Positions 49,378-64,000 of a stretch of DNA of 64,000 bases are shown one piece after another. Positions within the stretch are counted from its first letter, which is position 1. The number at the start of each line of letters is the position of its first letter. The translations under genes and the position numbers were made by a program. The notes under the pieces were generated by a model. That model was not told the DNA's origin, ran no database searches, and saw only the letters and a program-made list of their open reading frames with translations. The DNA is taken from assembly GCA_034336665.1 (NCBI GenBank), contig CM067570.1, forward strand, positions 22,897,002 to 22,961,001, in the 5' to 3' direction. Origin of the DNA: Luscinia megarhynchos (lineage: Eukaryota > Chordata > Aves > Passeriformes > Turdidae).

Positions 49378-49612
49378 ACAGTCATAGAATGGTTTGGTTT
49401 GGAAAGGACCTTTACAGGTCCTGTAGTCCAACCTCTCTGAGCAAGGACATCTTCAAGCAGATCAGGTTGCTTAGAGCCCTGTTCAACCTGGCCTTGAATG
49501 TTTCCAGGGATGGGGTATCTGCCACCTCTCTGAACAGCCTGTTCCTGTGTCCTGTCACCCTCATCATAAAAAAAATTCTTCCTTATGTCCAGTCTAAATC
49601 TAACTTCTATTG
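49378..49612 (-). mobile_element. CR1 LINE 3' fragment, upstream flank
   Basis: The plus strand starts with the inverted 3' end (TCATAGAATGGTTTGGTTTG) and continues with the standard CR1 stretch (GGAAAGGACCTTTACAGGTC, then CCTTGAATGTTTCCAGGGAT). It is on the minus strand and severely 5'-truncated. It looks less decayed than the intronic copy. Confidence 0.9.
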
Positions 49613-52600
49613 CTACAGACCCTGCTACTAAAACAGTCCATCCCCCAGTCTTAAAAAGTCTTGAGGTCTTTGGTAAAAAAGAAAGATGTTTGCACAAAAC
49701 TTGGCTCTGCAAGCAGTATGTAAACTTGAAAAAACATGCTTTCAGGTCAGCTATCTCTCACATACAAACTCCAATCCATTTCTATCCGGTTAAAAATTCC
49801 TCTAAGATTGCCTGTTTTATAGCACTTCAATAATTATCTCTCAAAGAACCAGTTAAGAAGTTTGTAAAACCACAAAAAACCCGCTCCACCAAGACCTCAA
49901 TCCATTCCAAATTTTCCAGGAGGTATTTTAATCTCTTTAAAGTTTAGTCAGTGGTCCAGGTGGCTCCAAGTTTTTTTTTCATCATGTAAAAAAATAATAA
50001 GTAGCACCCCATAGACATTTTTATTTAGACTCAGCAATTCAGTATTGTATCCCTTATAAATTAATGAAATAATAACTGTGCTTCAAGATGTCTGAAGTAG
50101 CATCACAGCTGAAAACAGCAGAAGTCTGGACTGGCTGCTGAATTTCTGCAGTTCTGCTGTATGGTAACTGTTTAAACAGAATGTTATTCCTTTAAGGAAG
50201 CTACTTATTTTAAGGTTGAAAGCAAAGCTGACTTTGGAGAAGCTGACTGCCTGAGTCCCTGTGCCAGAAAAGAAATAGTGTCCAGGCATAATTTTGTAGG
50301 AAATGCTCACCAAATTATTTTTCTGAAGGTTTCCTCATGCAAAACTATGTTCTAGCTGTAAATATTAAAGCTAGATTTGTTACATCCTAGCTTTTGAGTT
50401 ATTATTTCAAGAATAAAGCTTTGATTTTCATTTGAGGAGCAACAGTTCTTCCACTTTATGGCAATTATAGTGTTAATAAAATACTTTAAAACTGTATGTC
50501 TAAAGATTTGTTATGACATATGCAAGTTTGTCTGTATCTGATATATGGATATTGATATCTGATAATAATTTTTCAGAAGTCTACAAGAATTTAATTTTTC
50601 TCCAATACTCTAGTTGGACTTATATTTTTATAAAACTGCAAATTTCAATCATGAAGAAAGCTTTGTCACTTCACAGCTATCTCTGCTGTATTATTTTCCT
50701 TTTTACAAACCAGTCTATTTGGACTGAAGAAACAGGGAAGGGATGTTCCATAATCCCAAATTTCCCACTAGATGACGCTCTAAGTACAAAAACACAAACT
50801 TCAGCATGTTCATAAATTTATGTGTGAATTGCTTAAATGCATTACATGTTCATTAATTTACTGCTCTTATGTGCTTATAAAGATTGATGATATAGGGGCA
50901 CAGTGGCCTGTGAAAAATTGGGAAAATAGTGGTTCTTCTGTCTAAAAGTTTGGCTATAGGTATTTCCCCTGGTATGTCTATAGCCCTAGCACATCATTTA
51001 ACTTCAGTGTTAATTGTTTTGGTCACTTGTGCTACAACACACTTGTTTGTTACAGTACTTTTTCTTGCTTGCTTGAAGCTTACCCTAATGTGGTTAAATG
51101 CCAAAATTTACTATACTCTGCTCCCCTAAGGTGCAGTAATTTGAATAGATACCTAGGTACTAAAATAGGCCACGTATTACATAGATACATTATGTAGAAG
51201 CATGCACACTCATGTATTCACCAACTAGAATAAACAGATAAAAGCTATTAAATAATTCTGTATTCATCTGACACCTCCCTTACGGACATCTTTACATAAA
51301 ACAAAGTACCATAAAGGAATCATTATCATGGCAATGCTTTCCTTGTAAAGTGTCTTCCACGTGCACAGTTTATTTATAAAAGAATGTAAAACAAAGTTAT
51401 GAAACTATATTGGAGACCTCGAGATGCTGCAGCACCAATTATGTATAATTACACTTCAATGCTGGAATTGTTTATGTTTTGTATCATCTATTCTAAAAAA
51501 AAATGACATTTCAATCCTTTCTGATTTAAAATGATTGAAATGCTTATCGTCAAAACACAATATGCAAAAGAAGAAAAGAAAATCAATCTAGCAAAATTTC
51601 AACCAGGAAGGTTGTTATTTTAAGAAAACAATGCTGGCATTAAAAAGGTTTCATGCATTTTAACCTGCAGTTGCCTTGAGTGCCTTATCAGCAACAGAGT
51701 GTGTTGCTCAAACTGTGTGGAAAAACTTTGGGATTCAAGAGAAGTGGGCACACAACACAATTGCAGTGACAATTTGTTTGAAGGTGCCTTGTATTTGCAT
51801 CAGTGGCAAGCCTGACATAAAAATTCTTCCAAACAGTAAATTTGAAATGTGCATAAAATTAGAAGATGGGTGTATGCAACAGAACGTTGATGTACAAGAT
51901 TATTAATTGTTACTTTTATATTCATTGGTTGATAATGTCAAAAACCTTCATGTGCACATTTCACTCAGTCTGTGAATGTTGGTATTTTAGGTACCATGGC
52001 AATGACAGCTTTAATGGGAGCAGACTTGGCCACCCTGCTGTGAGAGACTAGTGAATCACATGATTTTAATCTTTCATGTATTGACTTTCTAACTCTTTAA
52101 AAAACATTCAGCTAAAGACATAAAAGATACTGAAACTCTGTTTAATAAACAATTTAACAAGATTCTGAACTTCATTAATAAATTAAAGAATATATTTACT
52201 CATATGGAAGCCTGACCTGAATGTCTAGATTTCTTCTTTGTGTCTTTACATGTCAAAAATCCAGTAAAACTGGTTCCAAGTTTAAAGGTGTGAAATGTGC
52301 CGTGTTGTGGCAGTCTAGTGTTTCCCTTGGCATGACTTGCAGTGTGCCTGGAGCTTTTGGCTTTCTGGTTTTCTAAAACCTAACCCTAGGTGTAACCCTA
52401 ACCCTAGGAAGAGCAATGGGAGCTGCATGGGAGTAAGACTTGAGCTATGAGATAACTTTTATTAGGATTGTTGCTAATGATATGTTATGAGGATTTAGAT
52501 GGAGATTTTTATGCTGTTTTCTATATCAATTTTTATGAAAATTCAAGTCAAAAATGAAAAAAATCTCTGTCACTTGATCAATCTTAGGGTACTTTATAAA

Positions 52601-55600
52601 AGAGGTACCAACACCCACGTATTTCCTGAAAAGTATCAGGAAAGTTAAAAAAAAAGCTTGAACCCTTAAGCAAAGTTATGTGCTGTTTACACCCTGACTC
52701 TGCCCAGGTAATGGAGACTTGTGTCAACATATGACTCCACTGGCTGAAATGGTTTCAGGGCACAAGGGAAGGGCTCTCATGAATCAAAGAGCAATGTTTC
52801 TTGTTGCAAGAAAAAAATACGGTAAATAATGACCTGTGCTTCCCCATTACTGCAAATGATGAATCTTTTAAATTATAGTACTTGATTTAATTTTTTTATA
52901 GTTCTAGGGCCTTTTGGTGTCCTATTTTCAAGATTTCTGGAACAATGATAGAGAATTATCTTTTTAAATTAAAAAATTACTCCACAACTCTAGTTCCCTA
53001 AGCTACACTGGCAGACCTCTTCTGTGTGCTCAGCAGAAAAAAGCTGTCTTCACTTATGCTAGTCAGGAATGTGGTGCAGCTCTACCAGCCAAAAATGTCC
53101 CTGTGTCAGCGTGCTGTGAGCATGCCTGGGGCCTCTGGCAGCCAGGCTGCTCTGGCAGAGCTGCAGAGGCACTGAAGGCCAGCCCCAGAGCCATGTGCAC
53201 GTGGGCACCTGCATGCCAGAGCCCCAGGTACCCTTTGAACCCTGGGGTGATAAACAGTGATCAGCAGCTCTGGGTATGTTCAAACCTGGACTCCTGCCCC
53301 AGGGATGAAATCTGCAATTTGTCCTGAGGTTTGTTACAGCTTCCTGCACTGCCAGCCGTGCCCAAGGGACGCTCTGGCACTGCAGAGCCTGCCTGATGCC
53401 ACCCACGCCAAAGTCCAGCTGTTTTCACAGTGTGACTGCCTGGATTTACACCTGCATGTCCTACAGCTTTCAGTGGTTCTCAGACTTCCCAGCCCCAGCA
53501 AAAGCTTTATCTCTTAACTTCTATTTCTGTCTTGCCCAGCATGGGAACAATACCTTTTGTTTCCAACCTGTATCTATCAGGTACCATGTGTGTAGATCTC
53601 AGAGGTTGTCTCTGCTTGAGTGATGAGAAAGTGCAGCCAAATTACAGCAAAGAGGATGAAAATTAGAGCAAAATAAAGAAATTAGGAGTAGTATGGCCCA
53701 GGGAATACTAAAATAAACATCTCCTGTACTCTTTTAGAATATATTTTTGAGAATTTTGAGAGAAGTCAATTTCAAACTCTGGTTGAGGCAAAAAGCTGAG
53801 ATGAAGCTTATTCCTCATTGTGTCTCACTTGTTTGAATGTACAGCATTCTCAGACTGATGAAAGACTGTTTTCCCCCATACACCAAAAAAAGAACAATGA
53901 CAAGTGTCACCTGTTACATTGAGTGAAATCCACACAGAGCTGGCTCCCAGGCTCTCTGGGTGGGAGAAAGTGAAGGTTCAGCAAAGAGCACCATGTCTTT
54001 TGGTTTGCCAGTAGCTCTAGGATCTGAGTTCTGCAGAGAACAGGGAGCAGAGGAAGGAGAACAAATAGGGCATTATCCCAGTTGTAAAAAGATTTACTGA
54101 GAGCACCTTCTGAACTAAAGTGAGTAATAATTTCCTACATGTCTGCACAGCTCTTACTCACTCTGCTTATAGGGTATCTTTAATGATCGAAATAAAATAT
54201 TTGAAGTTGAACTGAGCAGACAGACATTGTTTTAAACTGACATACAACTAGTATAAAGAATATATTCTGTGCCAAAAAGGAATGAAAATATGAAAAACTG
54301 AGATTCTAAATAATTTTTTTATTCCATTTGAATGAGTCTCCCATCCTTCTGCAGGAGAAGGCAGAGAAAGGGAGAAGTGTTTGAAAGTCAAAATACTACT
54401 TTGCACATCTCTAATGTTTTCCATTCCAGGATCTCTAGTGCTTTACAAGCTTAATGTGATTAACTTTATGCTCAGTAAGCAGTTCTGCCCATAAAAATAG
54501 GTAGGTCTTTACAGGATTAGGGCCTCAATTTGTCCTTAAAGTGGTGAGCAGTGTATATCACTGCTTTAACAGACAGAACTGTATAAATAACAGATACTGT
54601 GATTTGCCTAAAGATCTTTCAAAATGAAAATTGTATGGGATTAACCTTAAATAAAACTAAAGAGAGCTCAAATTTGCAGCAAGGTGCAAGGAAAAGGAAA
54701 TCGGGAAGAAAGAAAAAAACAAAAAAACCATAATGAAACATTTGCTTTGATTAAAATATGAAACATTTCTTTCCTAAGGCTCTTAAAATGTCATTCTTTA
54801 GAATAAAATGAAAATTACTTAAAATCACCAGTTATAAATGAAACAGTAATTCTCAGTACGTCAAACTGAACAACATTTTTCTTTGTACACAGCATGACAA
54901 TTGTCACATCATGAGCAATGTCCCTTGGTGGGGAATGTTTTGTGGTGTCTGTGCTAGGGTGGATCAGGTGGAGCTTTTGGCACACGGTTGTTGGGAAGAG
55001 TGCTCCCAAAAATGAGTTGGAGAATGTTGCTTGTCAAATTATATGCAGTATCACTATAATATTATTTTATATTTACTTTATCTCAACCACTTTATTAACA
55101 ATATATATAATGTGCTACTGATATCTTCTATATTTATCTTTGTAACAGCACAGATTATAGATTCTGTTTGCTTTTGCAGGTGTAAGTATTTTGAGGACTA
55201 CAGAAAAGCTTTTGGCCAAATGACTGTGCTGCAGTTCTGCAGGAGCAGAGAGAACATGTGCTTCTTTTCCAAATAAGTCACACACAGTAATGAGATCAAT
55301 TTCGAGCTGAAAAGAACAGCCTGTTTTGTTATTTCAAAATCCATGAATAGACACAGCAAGTGAGGATGAACTCAACTAATTTCAGAAAAATTAAGGTCCC
55401 AGCACAGGTTTTTGAGAATATTTGCAAACAAACACCTCTGGGAATTTTCAAGATTATCTACAGGTCACCTTGTATCCATCGATTCCCTTTGGAAGCAGGA
55501 ACTTGATTGTCAGTGCAGTTTTGAAAATGTCATTACACCTCTACTGCAGACTTGGAGTCCTAATACATTGCTTAGTGACAAGAAACAAGCTTCCCATTCA

Positions 55601-58600
55601 CTAAATGTAGTCAATACAAACGTAATGCTAATATATATTTTGATAAATGGTGCTATTTTGATACTTAAGGAAAAAAGGGGTTACTAACAGCATATTTTCC
55701 AAATCTCAGCTCGTACATTTTGTGTGCTGTAATTGTACATTCAGCTTGATACAAATTAAAAAAATAGCTTGTGTACTAAAATTGGAGACATAGTGAACTA
55801 ATGTAATTTAAGGTTTCTACAGTAGAATTTGAATAAATGTATGTTAAATTTTCTGCATAAATAAACATGTGTGAACAGTATGTAGCAAGAAATCTCCACC
55901 TTGAGTAAAGCTGTGTGCAGTTGCAATTTTGAATGATTATGCACTCCATTAAGGGCAAACATTTTTAGAATAACAAGGGAAAGTGCAAATGCAAACCAAG
56001 ATTAAAAGCAGTTATTCAAATCAAGATTCCATGATTCAGATCTGTAATTTATATCACTTTGATTTACATGTCAATCCATTGTGCTTACAGTATTTTCCTC
56101 TAATGTAATTAAGCTCTTGAATTGGAGACTATGTAGTTGTACTGAGTGGCAAAGACATCTTTCTAATCTCTCCGAGTCCATTTTACTCATCTGTTAAGGG
56201 AGAATAAAAACTTTTGTCTTTTATGGGTGAAGGTACCATGCAAATGCAAATGATATATTATACAGAATGGTAATTGAAATGGTAAAGGAGCAAAGGGTTT
56301 TAATAAAATGACAATTCAAGACACATGTAAGTGTCCCTATGTGAATGTTGATTGAAATGAGGAAAGTTAAGAGTGAATTTTAAGTGCCCATAGAAAAATG
56401 CATTGAATGTTAAGAGTAAATTAAGAAGTGCCCAGGCCAAGGGACAGAGTTGTCTCAGAAACGGATAAAGAAAGAACTGAAATATTCCTTTGAGGATTTG
56501 GGACAAAGGATCACTCAGTCCTTGATAACAGTGCAAAGCAGGTTGGGGAATAGGCTGTGGGGAACACAGGCATAGTGACACTTCAAAAGACATAGGAACT
56601 TGAAAAAGTTGAAAATGCAGTTAGCGACTGATTTGGATCTGAAGAGAGAAAAAAGCAATAGTGAGCTCAGCTGGATATGATCTTTGATGTTGAATTACAC
56701 AAGGTTTAAGAAGAATTAGGGCCTTTAGAAGGTACTGTCATTGGAAATTCTGAGAGGTAACTCCAGGGCAGAGCAAAGGCCAAATTCTGCTGGCAGGTTG
56801 CTCTGGCAGAGACCTGGCCAGGTGAGCCTGGCACCCAGCACCACGGGATGCTCACGGCTCCCAGGAGGCACCAGCTCCGAGGGGTCGAAATGAAGGGAAC
56901 CATAAAGGTGAAGGAGCTAGCAATGGCCTCTCAGGTACCCAGAAACCAGCTCTGAGATACTCCTGCTGCCAAAAAGCAGTACATTGATATCATGTTAGCA
57001 GCAGCAGCAGAACCCTGACAAAAAGGCTGCAGAAAAGAGGGATGTCACCTGGTCCTTCTCATCAACACTAGCAGTGTAAGACTTACCAGTGCATAAAAGG
57101 TACTGCTGAAAATGTTAAATGAGATTTTTACCTCTTAAGAAAACCCACTTATTTTCAAAATGTACATGGGAGCATATAAGTGGGGCAGCAGAACACAATG
57201 GGGAGAAATCTGACTTGCTAATGGACACTCAAAAAGGCAGAGGAGAAATAATTGCCAGCAGTATCTGGCTAATGGGAGAGCTGAGGAGGAAGGCAGGACA
57301 ATCTCACCTTCTTCTGGGAGGAGTTCTTAGGGCAAAGCTATTTACTCCTGCAGGGTATGGAAAACTTGCTAATGGTGAGGACAATGGTGTTTCTGTGAAA
57401 TGACAGATTTTTGTAGTGAGTAGGAATTTAAGGCCAAGCAGCCATATATTGCTGCTGGCATGTAAAATCTCCCAGTTTATTTGCTCCAGAATTTGCACCT
57501 CAAAGTGGAACAATAACCAGAAGAGAAGAGATCATCCCTATAGGTCCCATCCCTCTGAATCTCTCTTCAGAGACTGCCTCAGACAATCAAGTCAACAATA
57601 ATGAAGTTTCATGTCAAAGGACAATTTCTCTGATAGCCCAATCAATCATTTCTTCCTCTCCTCCATGCCTTCCCCTCCCTACCTTTGAATTTGCACAATT
57701 GCCACTACTAATGGATCTCACTGGTGAGGACAGCAGCTGACAAAACACTTCTAAAGTGTTTACAGTGCCTAGTTTAAAAAAGGTCATCTCCTCTGAATTG
57801 AAAAAGAAAAAGAAATAAATACAAAGCAGACATTTTAATGGATTCCAACTGAGGAAACTATAGGACACTGAGATATACTCTAAGATAAGGCTGTCTTCTC
57901 ACTTTTCATCATTTTACTCTCTGCTCAACTGGTTGGCATTTATGATGCTGACAGTTTAATCCTAATTTCCAAATCAGTGTCAACAACTATTTCTTTCTCT
58001 GGAAATGATACAGAAAGACCATAAACGACACAGAGTGTGATGCCAAACAAGCCCTTTCCTTTTGGCACACAAGGAGAAGAAAAAAAGAAATCAAACAAAT
58101 GCAAGAAAATATAACCACAATCATTTCTTCTTGGAAAGAGCAAACCAAACACAATGCAAGGAATATTTTCCCAGCTAGCATGCGCAGTTAAGACCATCAA
58201 AAGATGTGACCAAATTATATTTGATTCCTTTGCTCAAGTTAAAGATACTTGTGCTTCTAAAATTTAAACTGGCAAACTGAAAAAATCCTACTGGATCAAT
58301 GATCCTGTGCCTTTTCTAAATGAATAAAAAAAAAGATCACTGCAGGAGAGACAAGGAGAACTGACTTTAATCTGGGGAATAATGGATCAAATGTAGACTC
58401 GCTTGCTATATATCCTTTGGGCAGGAGGTTTTGGTTGTGTTGGGCTGCCAGGTGAGTGAACAAGGCACCTCTCTATGCTGCTGCTTAAAATGGACCTTGA
58501 GAAGTAAAACTTCACCTTGACACAACCCACTTCTTGCAGGCACCATACTTTGTACAAACCCACTCCAGCCAAATGGATCCCTGTGGTTTTTTTATCCCTT

Positions 58601-61600
58601 TGGTTTTTTATATTGCTGTATGATAGCATAGAAAACATTCTTAATTTTAGCATCAGTCTTGGGGAAAGCTTATTAAAAATAAATACTTATCAATGAAGCT
58701 TTGATTCAAAATGTTTCTGAAAAGAAACACTCTCCAGTATTGACCTAGGAGGACTTAACATGAAATCTCTTCCCAATTAGCTCCTGCTGCCCTGTCCTGA
58801 AGCCTGGCCCTGGACAGTGCACAATATCCACAGCTCCTGCTGGAATAGGGCAATCCTGTTGTCTTCAATGTTTAACACGTTCTCAGCATCTCACAGGATG
58901 TGGTCTTCAAGCTCCAGTTCACAAGCACATGTGCTTAACCTAAGCATGTGAGTAGTCCTATCAATGCTGAAGTGCTTAAAGTTAACCATGTATGTAATTG
59001 CTTGCAGGGCTGTTTCCTTAATTAGCTACACTCATCCTTTAATCCTCCCTGTCTTTTAACCTCTGCACTGTTACATGCCTCAATTTCTTTAATCAGATAA
59101 TGAACATTAAAGAAGTTGTTATTTACTGCTTCTGCTTAAGAAAGTGAACTAAAAAAACATGGATCCTTGGATTCTTTGTAGAGACTTAATACTAAACATG
59201 GTAAAAAATAAAATGCAATGGCATAAAAAAGATGTTTGCAACTTTTGAAAAACATCTTAATTTTCCTTTTGTTAAGTAGTTTTTTACACTTCCTGAACTC
59301 ATGTACTGATTTCTTGATGAGATTTTTCCTAAGTTAAAAAATTACGCATTCAGTGTCTGATAAACTTCCAGGTTTAACTAAGGTTCTATTACACTTCCAA
59401 AGCAGAAAACCAAAACTGAAATGCAGCAATGCAAAGATGACAGAATGCCCACATTAAAACAAAACTTGTTGCCAAAAATAACCCCACCAAACCACCAGCA
59501 ACCACCCTGCCAACAAATAAGTTCTAGAAACAGAACAGGAAAGAAACCCCACAAAACACCTCTGGCAAAAGTAGTCTTGAAGAGAACATTTTCCAATTAC
59601 TGTTTTTCATTAAAAGTGTCTGCCAATTGCACTTCAATATGCTGGATCCACTGCTTGCCTTCTGCCAATCTCTCCTTATCAATTTTGAGGATGCCAGGAG
59701 GGCAGGAAAGCACATTTGCAGTCATCAGGTTTCACTGCCTTTTCTTCTCCCTTGACCTACTTTTATTTTCCCCATTAATCTTTACATTTTCTCTTTTTCT
59801 TAGTTCAGCACATTAGCATTCTTCCAAATTTTTAATTATTCTCCCTGGTAATTCCCTGGAGCCCACTGCTTGAACTTTCTCTGCTTGTTTTATCTCTAAG
59901 TAAAGACCACCTATACTATCCTTTACCAGAGCCGACCCCCCTGTAGTTTCCTTTACTTCATCTGTATGCTGAGAGCTGTCCCCTTTGGAGAGCTGCCTTG
60001 GAGTTTGGCAACACTGAGAGTCTAATCTTTCTCAGATGACTTCCTTGTCAGGTTCACTGCTACTGAAACATACACTTAGAATCCAGCCATGGAAAACACT
60101 TTGTGATAATCTTCACCCAATGCTGCATTACATGGTACTACATTTGCTACTGGGCTGGGAATTCTGTGTTTGTGAATCTGCTTTTTTGACCATATTATTT
60201 TGAACACTTCATTTCATGCCTAGAACAGAAAAGCAAATAAAGTATCACAGCAAAGCATTAGATGCTTACCTAAAAAGGAGAATGCAAGCCTATCTAATTC
60301 TCCTACAGTACTGCTCTGTCTTAATATAGCAAATAAGCCTAAGGTCCAATATGATTCCTTCATAACGTACACGGACCTGTATCACTTTCTTCCCCAAGCC
60401 AGTTTGCCACTGAGCCAAACGTGCTCTACCCATCTTCTCATTACTATGATCAATCTTCTCTCTGCTGATCAGAATTTAATCCCATTAAATCACCAGGCTT
60501 GCAGTAAATGCCTATCATACACACGCATGCTTGCCACAGCAGATTACTATAACTGCCTTTATTTTTGGAACGTGCACTCAAGGCTGCCCCAGGCTAATCC
60601 GTACAACAATCCTGCTGCAGGGCTGAAGGAAGCTGGGAGCAGCACAGCCCTCCCTTGCAGGGATTGCCTGGAGCTCACAGACACCCCTGGTGGGTGATCC
60701 AGGATTTTGGGGATGGGTGGCTGGGAGCATGGACATTATGGGTTTGTTTTGCACCTTGTACAGCTGCTCACAGCTGGGCTGGCACCTGTGAAAATTTAAC
60801 ACCTAAGGTCCATGGAGGCTTCTACATATCCTGCTGCAGTCCAGTTTTCCCAGTTTTCCTGAAATTTTTTTATTATTTGCCCTAAACCAGAAAGAGAAAG
60901 GTCTTGATTAGGGGAGAAACGTTCCAAGTCATTTAGCAATTTGTAGCTGCTAATGTTTCAACTAGTTTGGGTCACTAGAGGGTGCAGATCAGCCTCTTCA
61001 GTCTCAGTCTGGACATTTGTGTTGTGACATGCAGACCCAGACAGCCTCCTGATTTACTGTATTTACTGTAAGTGCTTCGGGGAGGAGGTGTGAATTACTC
61101 ATTTTGAGTCTGTTTGCATAATGTCCAGTTTTCCTTTTACAAGCACACACTACCAGGGTGCTATATTATGTAGAGTGAAGCATTTCATGCCTGTTCCTGC
61201 CAGATACTTGTCAATATAAACATTAACGAGAATAGCAACATGAAAATTTAGGTATGGCTTATGTAGCCTTTTGATAGTCTGAAAGCAGCACATTCAAATT
61301 AAATCACTTATTAGAGAATACAGCCCAAGGAGATTTTTAACCTCTAACTGATCTCTTCTCAGATGAGATGCACAGAGTTTCCAAAAGATTTGTATTACTT
61401 TTTTAGTAAGGCTTGACAAATGATTGCCCCCATTTTACTGCGTCTAATAAAAGAGTTCAATAATTTAGTGATCTCTAAACTTCTTAGGATTAAAGAAGTG
61501 ACAAAGAGATAACAGATTACATTTGAATTAAAGTGTAACTTCTACATCTAGGTATATAAATACTTGTGACCTGAAAGGTATTTTCTAAGCTATGAGTACA

Positions 61601-64000
61601 CGATAGTGTATTATCACTTTATGAAAAACATGGCATTATGTCTGAATCTGTAATTTGTTTTATATAGCAATAGTTTTAGGTCACATTTTCATCTAGCCAT
61701 TGTAGTGAACAACTTGGATTTACAAATATTCTTGTCAGGGAATTAGTGGTTTGGAAAATAATGAGGATGAGAAAACCTCTCTTGTTTTCTGTGCAGTCTA
61801 GACTCTTAATGAGGGATAATGGTGATGAACTATAAAGCAGAATGGTCCAGCAATGCCCTCCTGAAAGATAATCATCTAATCATCCCAGAAGCTGCACACA
61901 CCTGCATCCTGAAACCCTTTGTTGAATAAAAGCATCTGTCCAGACCTTAATTAACAAAAAGTTATGCATATAAGACTATGTAACAAAGTGAAGATCATTC
62001 AATCAAGAGTGTACCTCTGAGTTCACATGCTCATTACTGAAGATCTAAGCTATTGCAACAAAGAAGCAGAGAGAGCATTTCTAAACTTTGGCAGAAGGAA
62101 GTAGATTATTTTTGTATGTTATATATAGCTGGATTCACATTCTGGACCACAGGCAGATCAATAAATACTATTTAAATTAAAAATCTTTGACTGCCCACAG
62201 TCATAATTTTGTTATTTTACCTGTTAAAAAAAAATCCATTTTATTAAATAGTCAGGAATTATGGTGTGAATTTAATTCTTGACAGTACTCGAATTTTCCA
62301 TGCTTCAGGAGTCAAAATGTCATAAAATGTTGTTAACAACCTGAAAATAATGCCCCAAACAGGTTATCCAATTTCCAGAAGTACACAGAGCAGCACAAGT
62401 GTAGCAGTCTAGTCAGCATCTGTATGCCAGTTTGCCTATTTTTATTTTAATGTCTGCCACTGTGAATAACAAGGTCAGTTCCACTGCAGAAGTGGAGGAG
62501 CAACTAAGAATGCTGAAACAACCTGTTGGGAAACTGGGCTGCAGCAAAAGAAAGTCACTGCCTCTTAGTCATACCCTGTCAGAAACTGAGAGATCTGAGT
62601 AGAGAAAGAGGATATAGCACAGTTAGAAGCATAAAAACTAAAATACCATATTTTTTACTGTGAAAAATCTCTACTGTGATAGGAAATGGGTACTGCAAAA
62701 GGGGAAAGTAGGAGCACCCAAAAAAAGTTGATGTCTTTGACATCATGATGTCCTGAATTCTTTTCAGGATCTAAATTAATAGACTACATTAATTAAAAAT
62801 ATTTCACCTGCTGTCCAGCTGCATGTTTAAGAAATTCTAGTTCAAAGTTTGCTCTTTACATGACCTGTTAGATGACCTAAATTAGCCATAAAAACTGAGT
62901 CCAGCACTGGAGAAAGGACCTTTGAGGAGTGGGTGGCACGAAGAGGAGGCTGAGTAGAGTGTAAAGCCAGGTCCTGAGCAGGGCTGGCACATGGGTGTGC
63001 CTGGCACAGGCAGGACCCACAGGGAGCTCAGCCTTTGGCCCACTCAGGGCAGTGATAAGGTGACTCTCTGTGATTAATCCAACCTGGCTCTATGCTGCAA
63101 GAGTAGCCTGTGAGTAGTTATATTCCAAGGCCCAATCCTGTACTTATGTGAGGATGCTGTGCAGAGAAATTTATGCTGGAAATGCAGAGTACACTTAAAT
63201 CCCCATGTGGACACTTCATAGTCAATATTTGTAAGTGAAGCACAATATGAGGCTGGACCAAAGACTCTATTTTTCTTCAGCTTGGAATTCTGCACAGAAT
63301 TCTAGAACTGATTCTCTTCTGAGTCGAACACAGTTTAGGACAGAGGCAGCTTAATCAAATTTTAGTTAGTTCTAGTTCAGTAGTCCATGCCCAGGGGAAA
63401 AAAAAACCCACAAAGCAATAAAAAACCGCTTAATACCATGGACAAAGATAGTATCATTAAATGAAAATATTAGAATCAAAATTCCTAGTCCAAGGTGGAT
63501 AGTAAAGCCACTCATTGAGACACACATTGCACTACAATGCTATTTTTTAATCTATTCATATACTATATAGGATCTGAGAAGTAAATATAATACTTTTCTT
63601 TCAAAGCTAGCTTTATAGGTAGCAGGCAAATTCCTTAAGGAAGAATTTTTTTTCAGTATTTTGTACTTTGCTACAGTGTAGAAGATCACTGCATTTTTCT
63701 CTCTCTTATTTTTATAAATTTTTCTTTAATCTTCCATTCTATTCTTGTGTTTTCTTGCCCTTTTCTGAACATAAATCTCTAGATCAGTGAAGAGATCCTT
63801 GACCCTCCACCAATCATTAGCATTTTGAGACAGGTTCAAGTGAGTGACCTATGGATTAAAAGCTCTATAGCCTGCTACCAGCCTGTCAGGAGAGTTTGCC
63901 CTAGAGTTAAGAGTCATTTAATAAAGAGTTCCTCTACTTTGCAATCTTCTACATTTAATGTTCAAAAAGGAATTAATCCCAAAATAATTAATCCCTGTTC
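49613..64000. other. Upstream intergenic flank, distal part
   Basis: About 14 kb of AT-rich DNA with the telomere-like block at 52373-52408. More GC-balanced patches near 53080-53500, 56750-56900, 60580-60800 and 62930-63060 lack splice structure or a family I know. Confidence 0.6.
52373..52408. repeat. Telomere-like (CCCTAA) block
   Basis: The plus strand shows CCTAACCCTAGG, a short gap, then GTAACCCTAACCCTAGG. This is a small interrupted interstitial telomeric repeat, about four hexamers long. It is too short to be a subtelomere. Confidence 0.75.

Noticed and set aside
49131..49712. Minus-strand 193-residue ORF
   Set aside because: It runs through the CR1 3' fragment and flanks, with no family match.

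Overview
The window is vertebrate nuclear DNA, almost certainly from a bird. It holds one multi-exon gene with GT-AG introns, a CpG-island promoter and two CR1 LINE fragments typical of bird genomes. The recognisable gene is CWC22, the spliceosome-associated MIF4G/MA3 protein that escorts eIF4A3 to the spliceosome for exon-junction-complex assembly. It lies on the minus strand from a CpG-island promoter near 33.0 kb to a poly(A) signal near 4.9 kb. I could place one non-coding first exon and all 19 coding exons by protein similarity, splice sites and phase.

Layout: 1-4.9 kb is the 3' flank, with two short protein-like ORFs I cannot name; one is a phase-compatible candidate alternative last exon. 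4.9-33.0 kb is CWC22, whose longest intron (13.4-21.8 kb) contains a CR1 fragment. 33.1-64 kb is gene-free upstream flank in which I see only a second CR1 fragment, simple repeats, a small telomere-like block and no convincing exon.

The unusual part is the last CWC22 exon. About where I recall mammalian CWC22 ending, this copy continues into roughly 1.5 kb of GC-rich 30-bp tandem repeat. It encodes some 50 variants of an Arg/Glu/Asn/Ser/Pro decapeptide ([10 protein letters not shown]), a large RS-like tail with Ser-Pro sites. The array has higher-order structure, including three apparently identical 77-bp blocks. It is open in several frames on both strands.

As written, the coding sequence carries three +1 homopolymer differences, each reading as one extra C on the plus strand or G/C pair: one in the fifth exon (29096-29098) and two in the array (5351-5354 and 5311-5314). 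Removing one base at each site gives a continuous frame of 1399 codons plus a TAA at 5135-5137. These are either sequencing errors or real disabling or tail-switching alleles.
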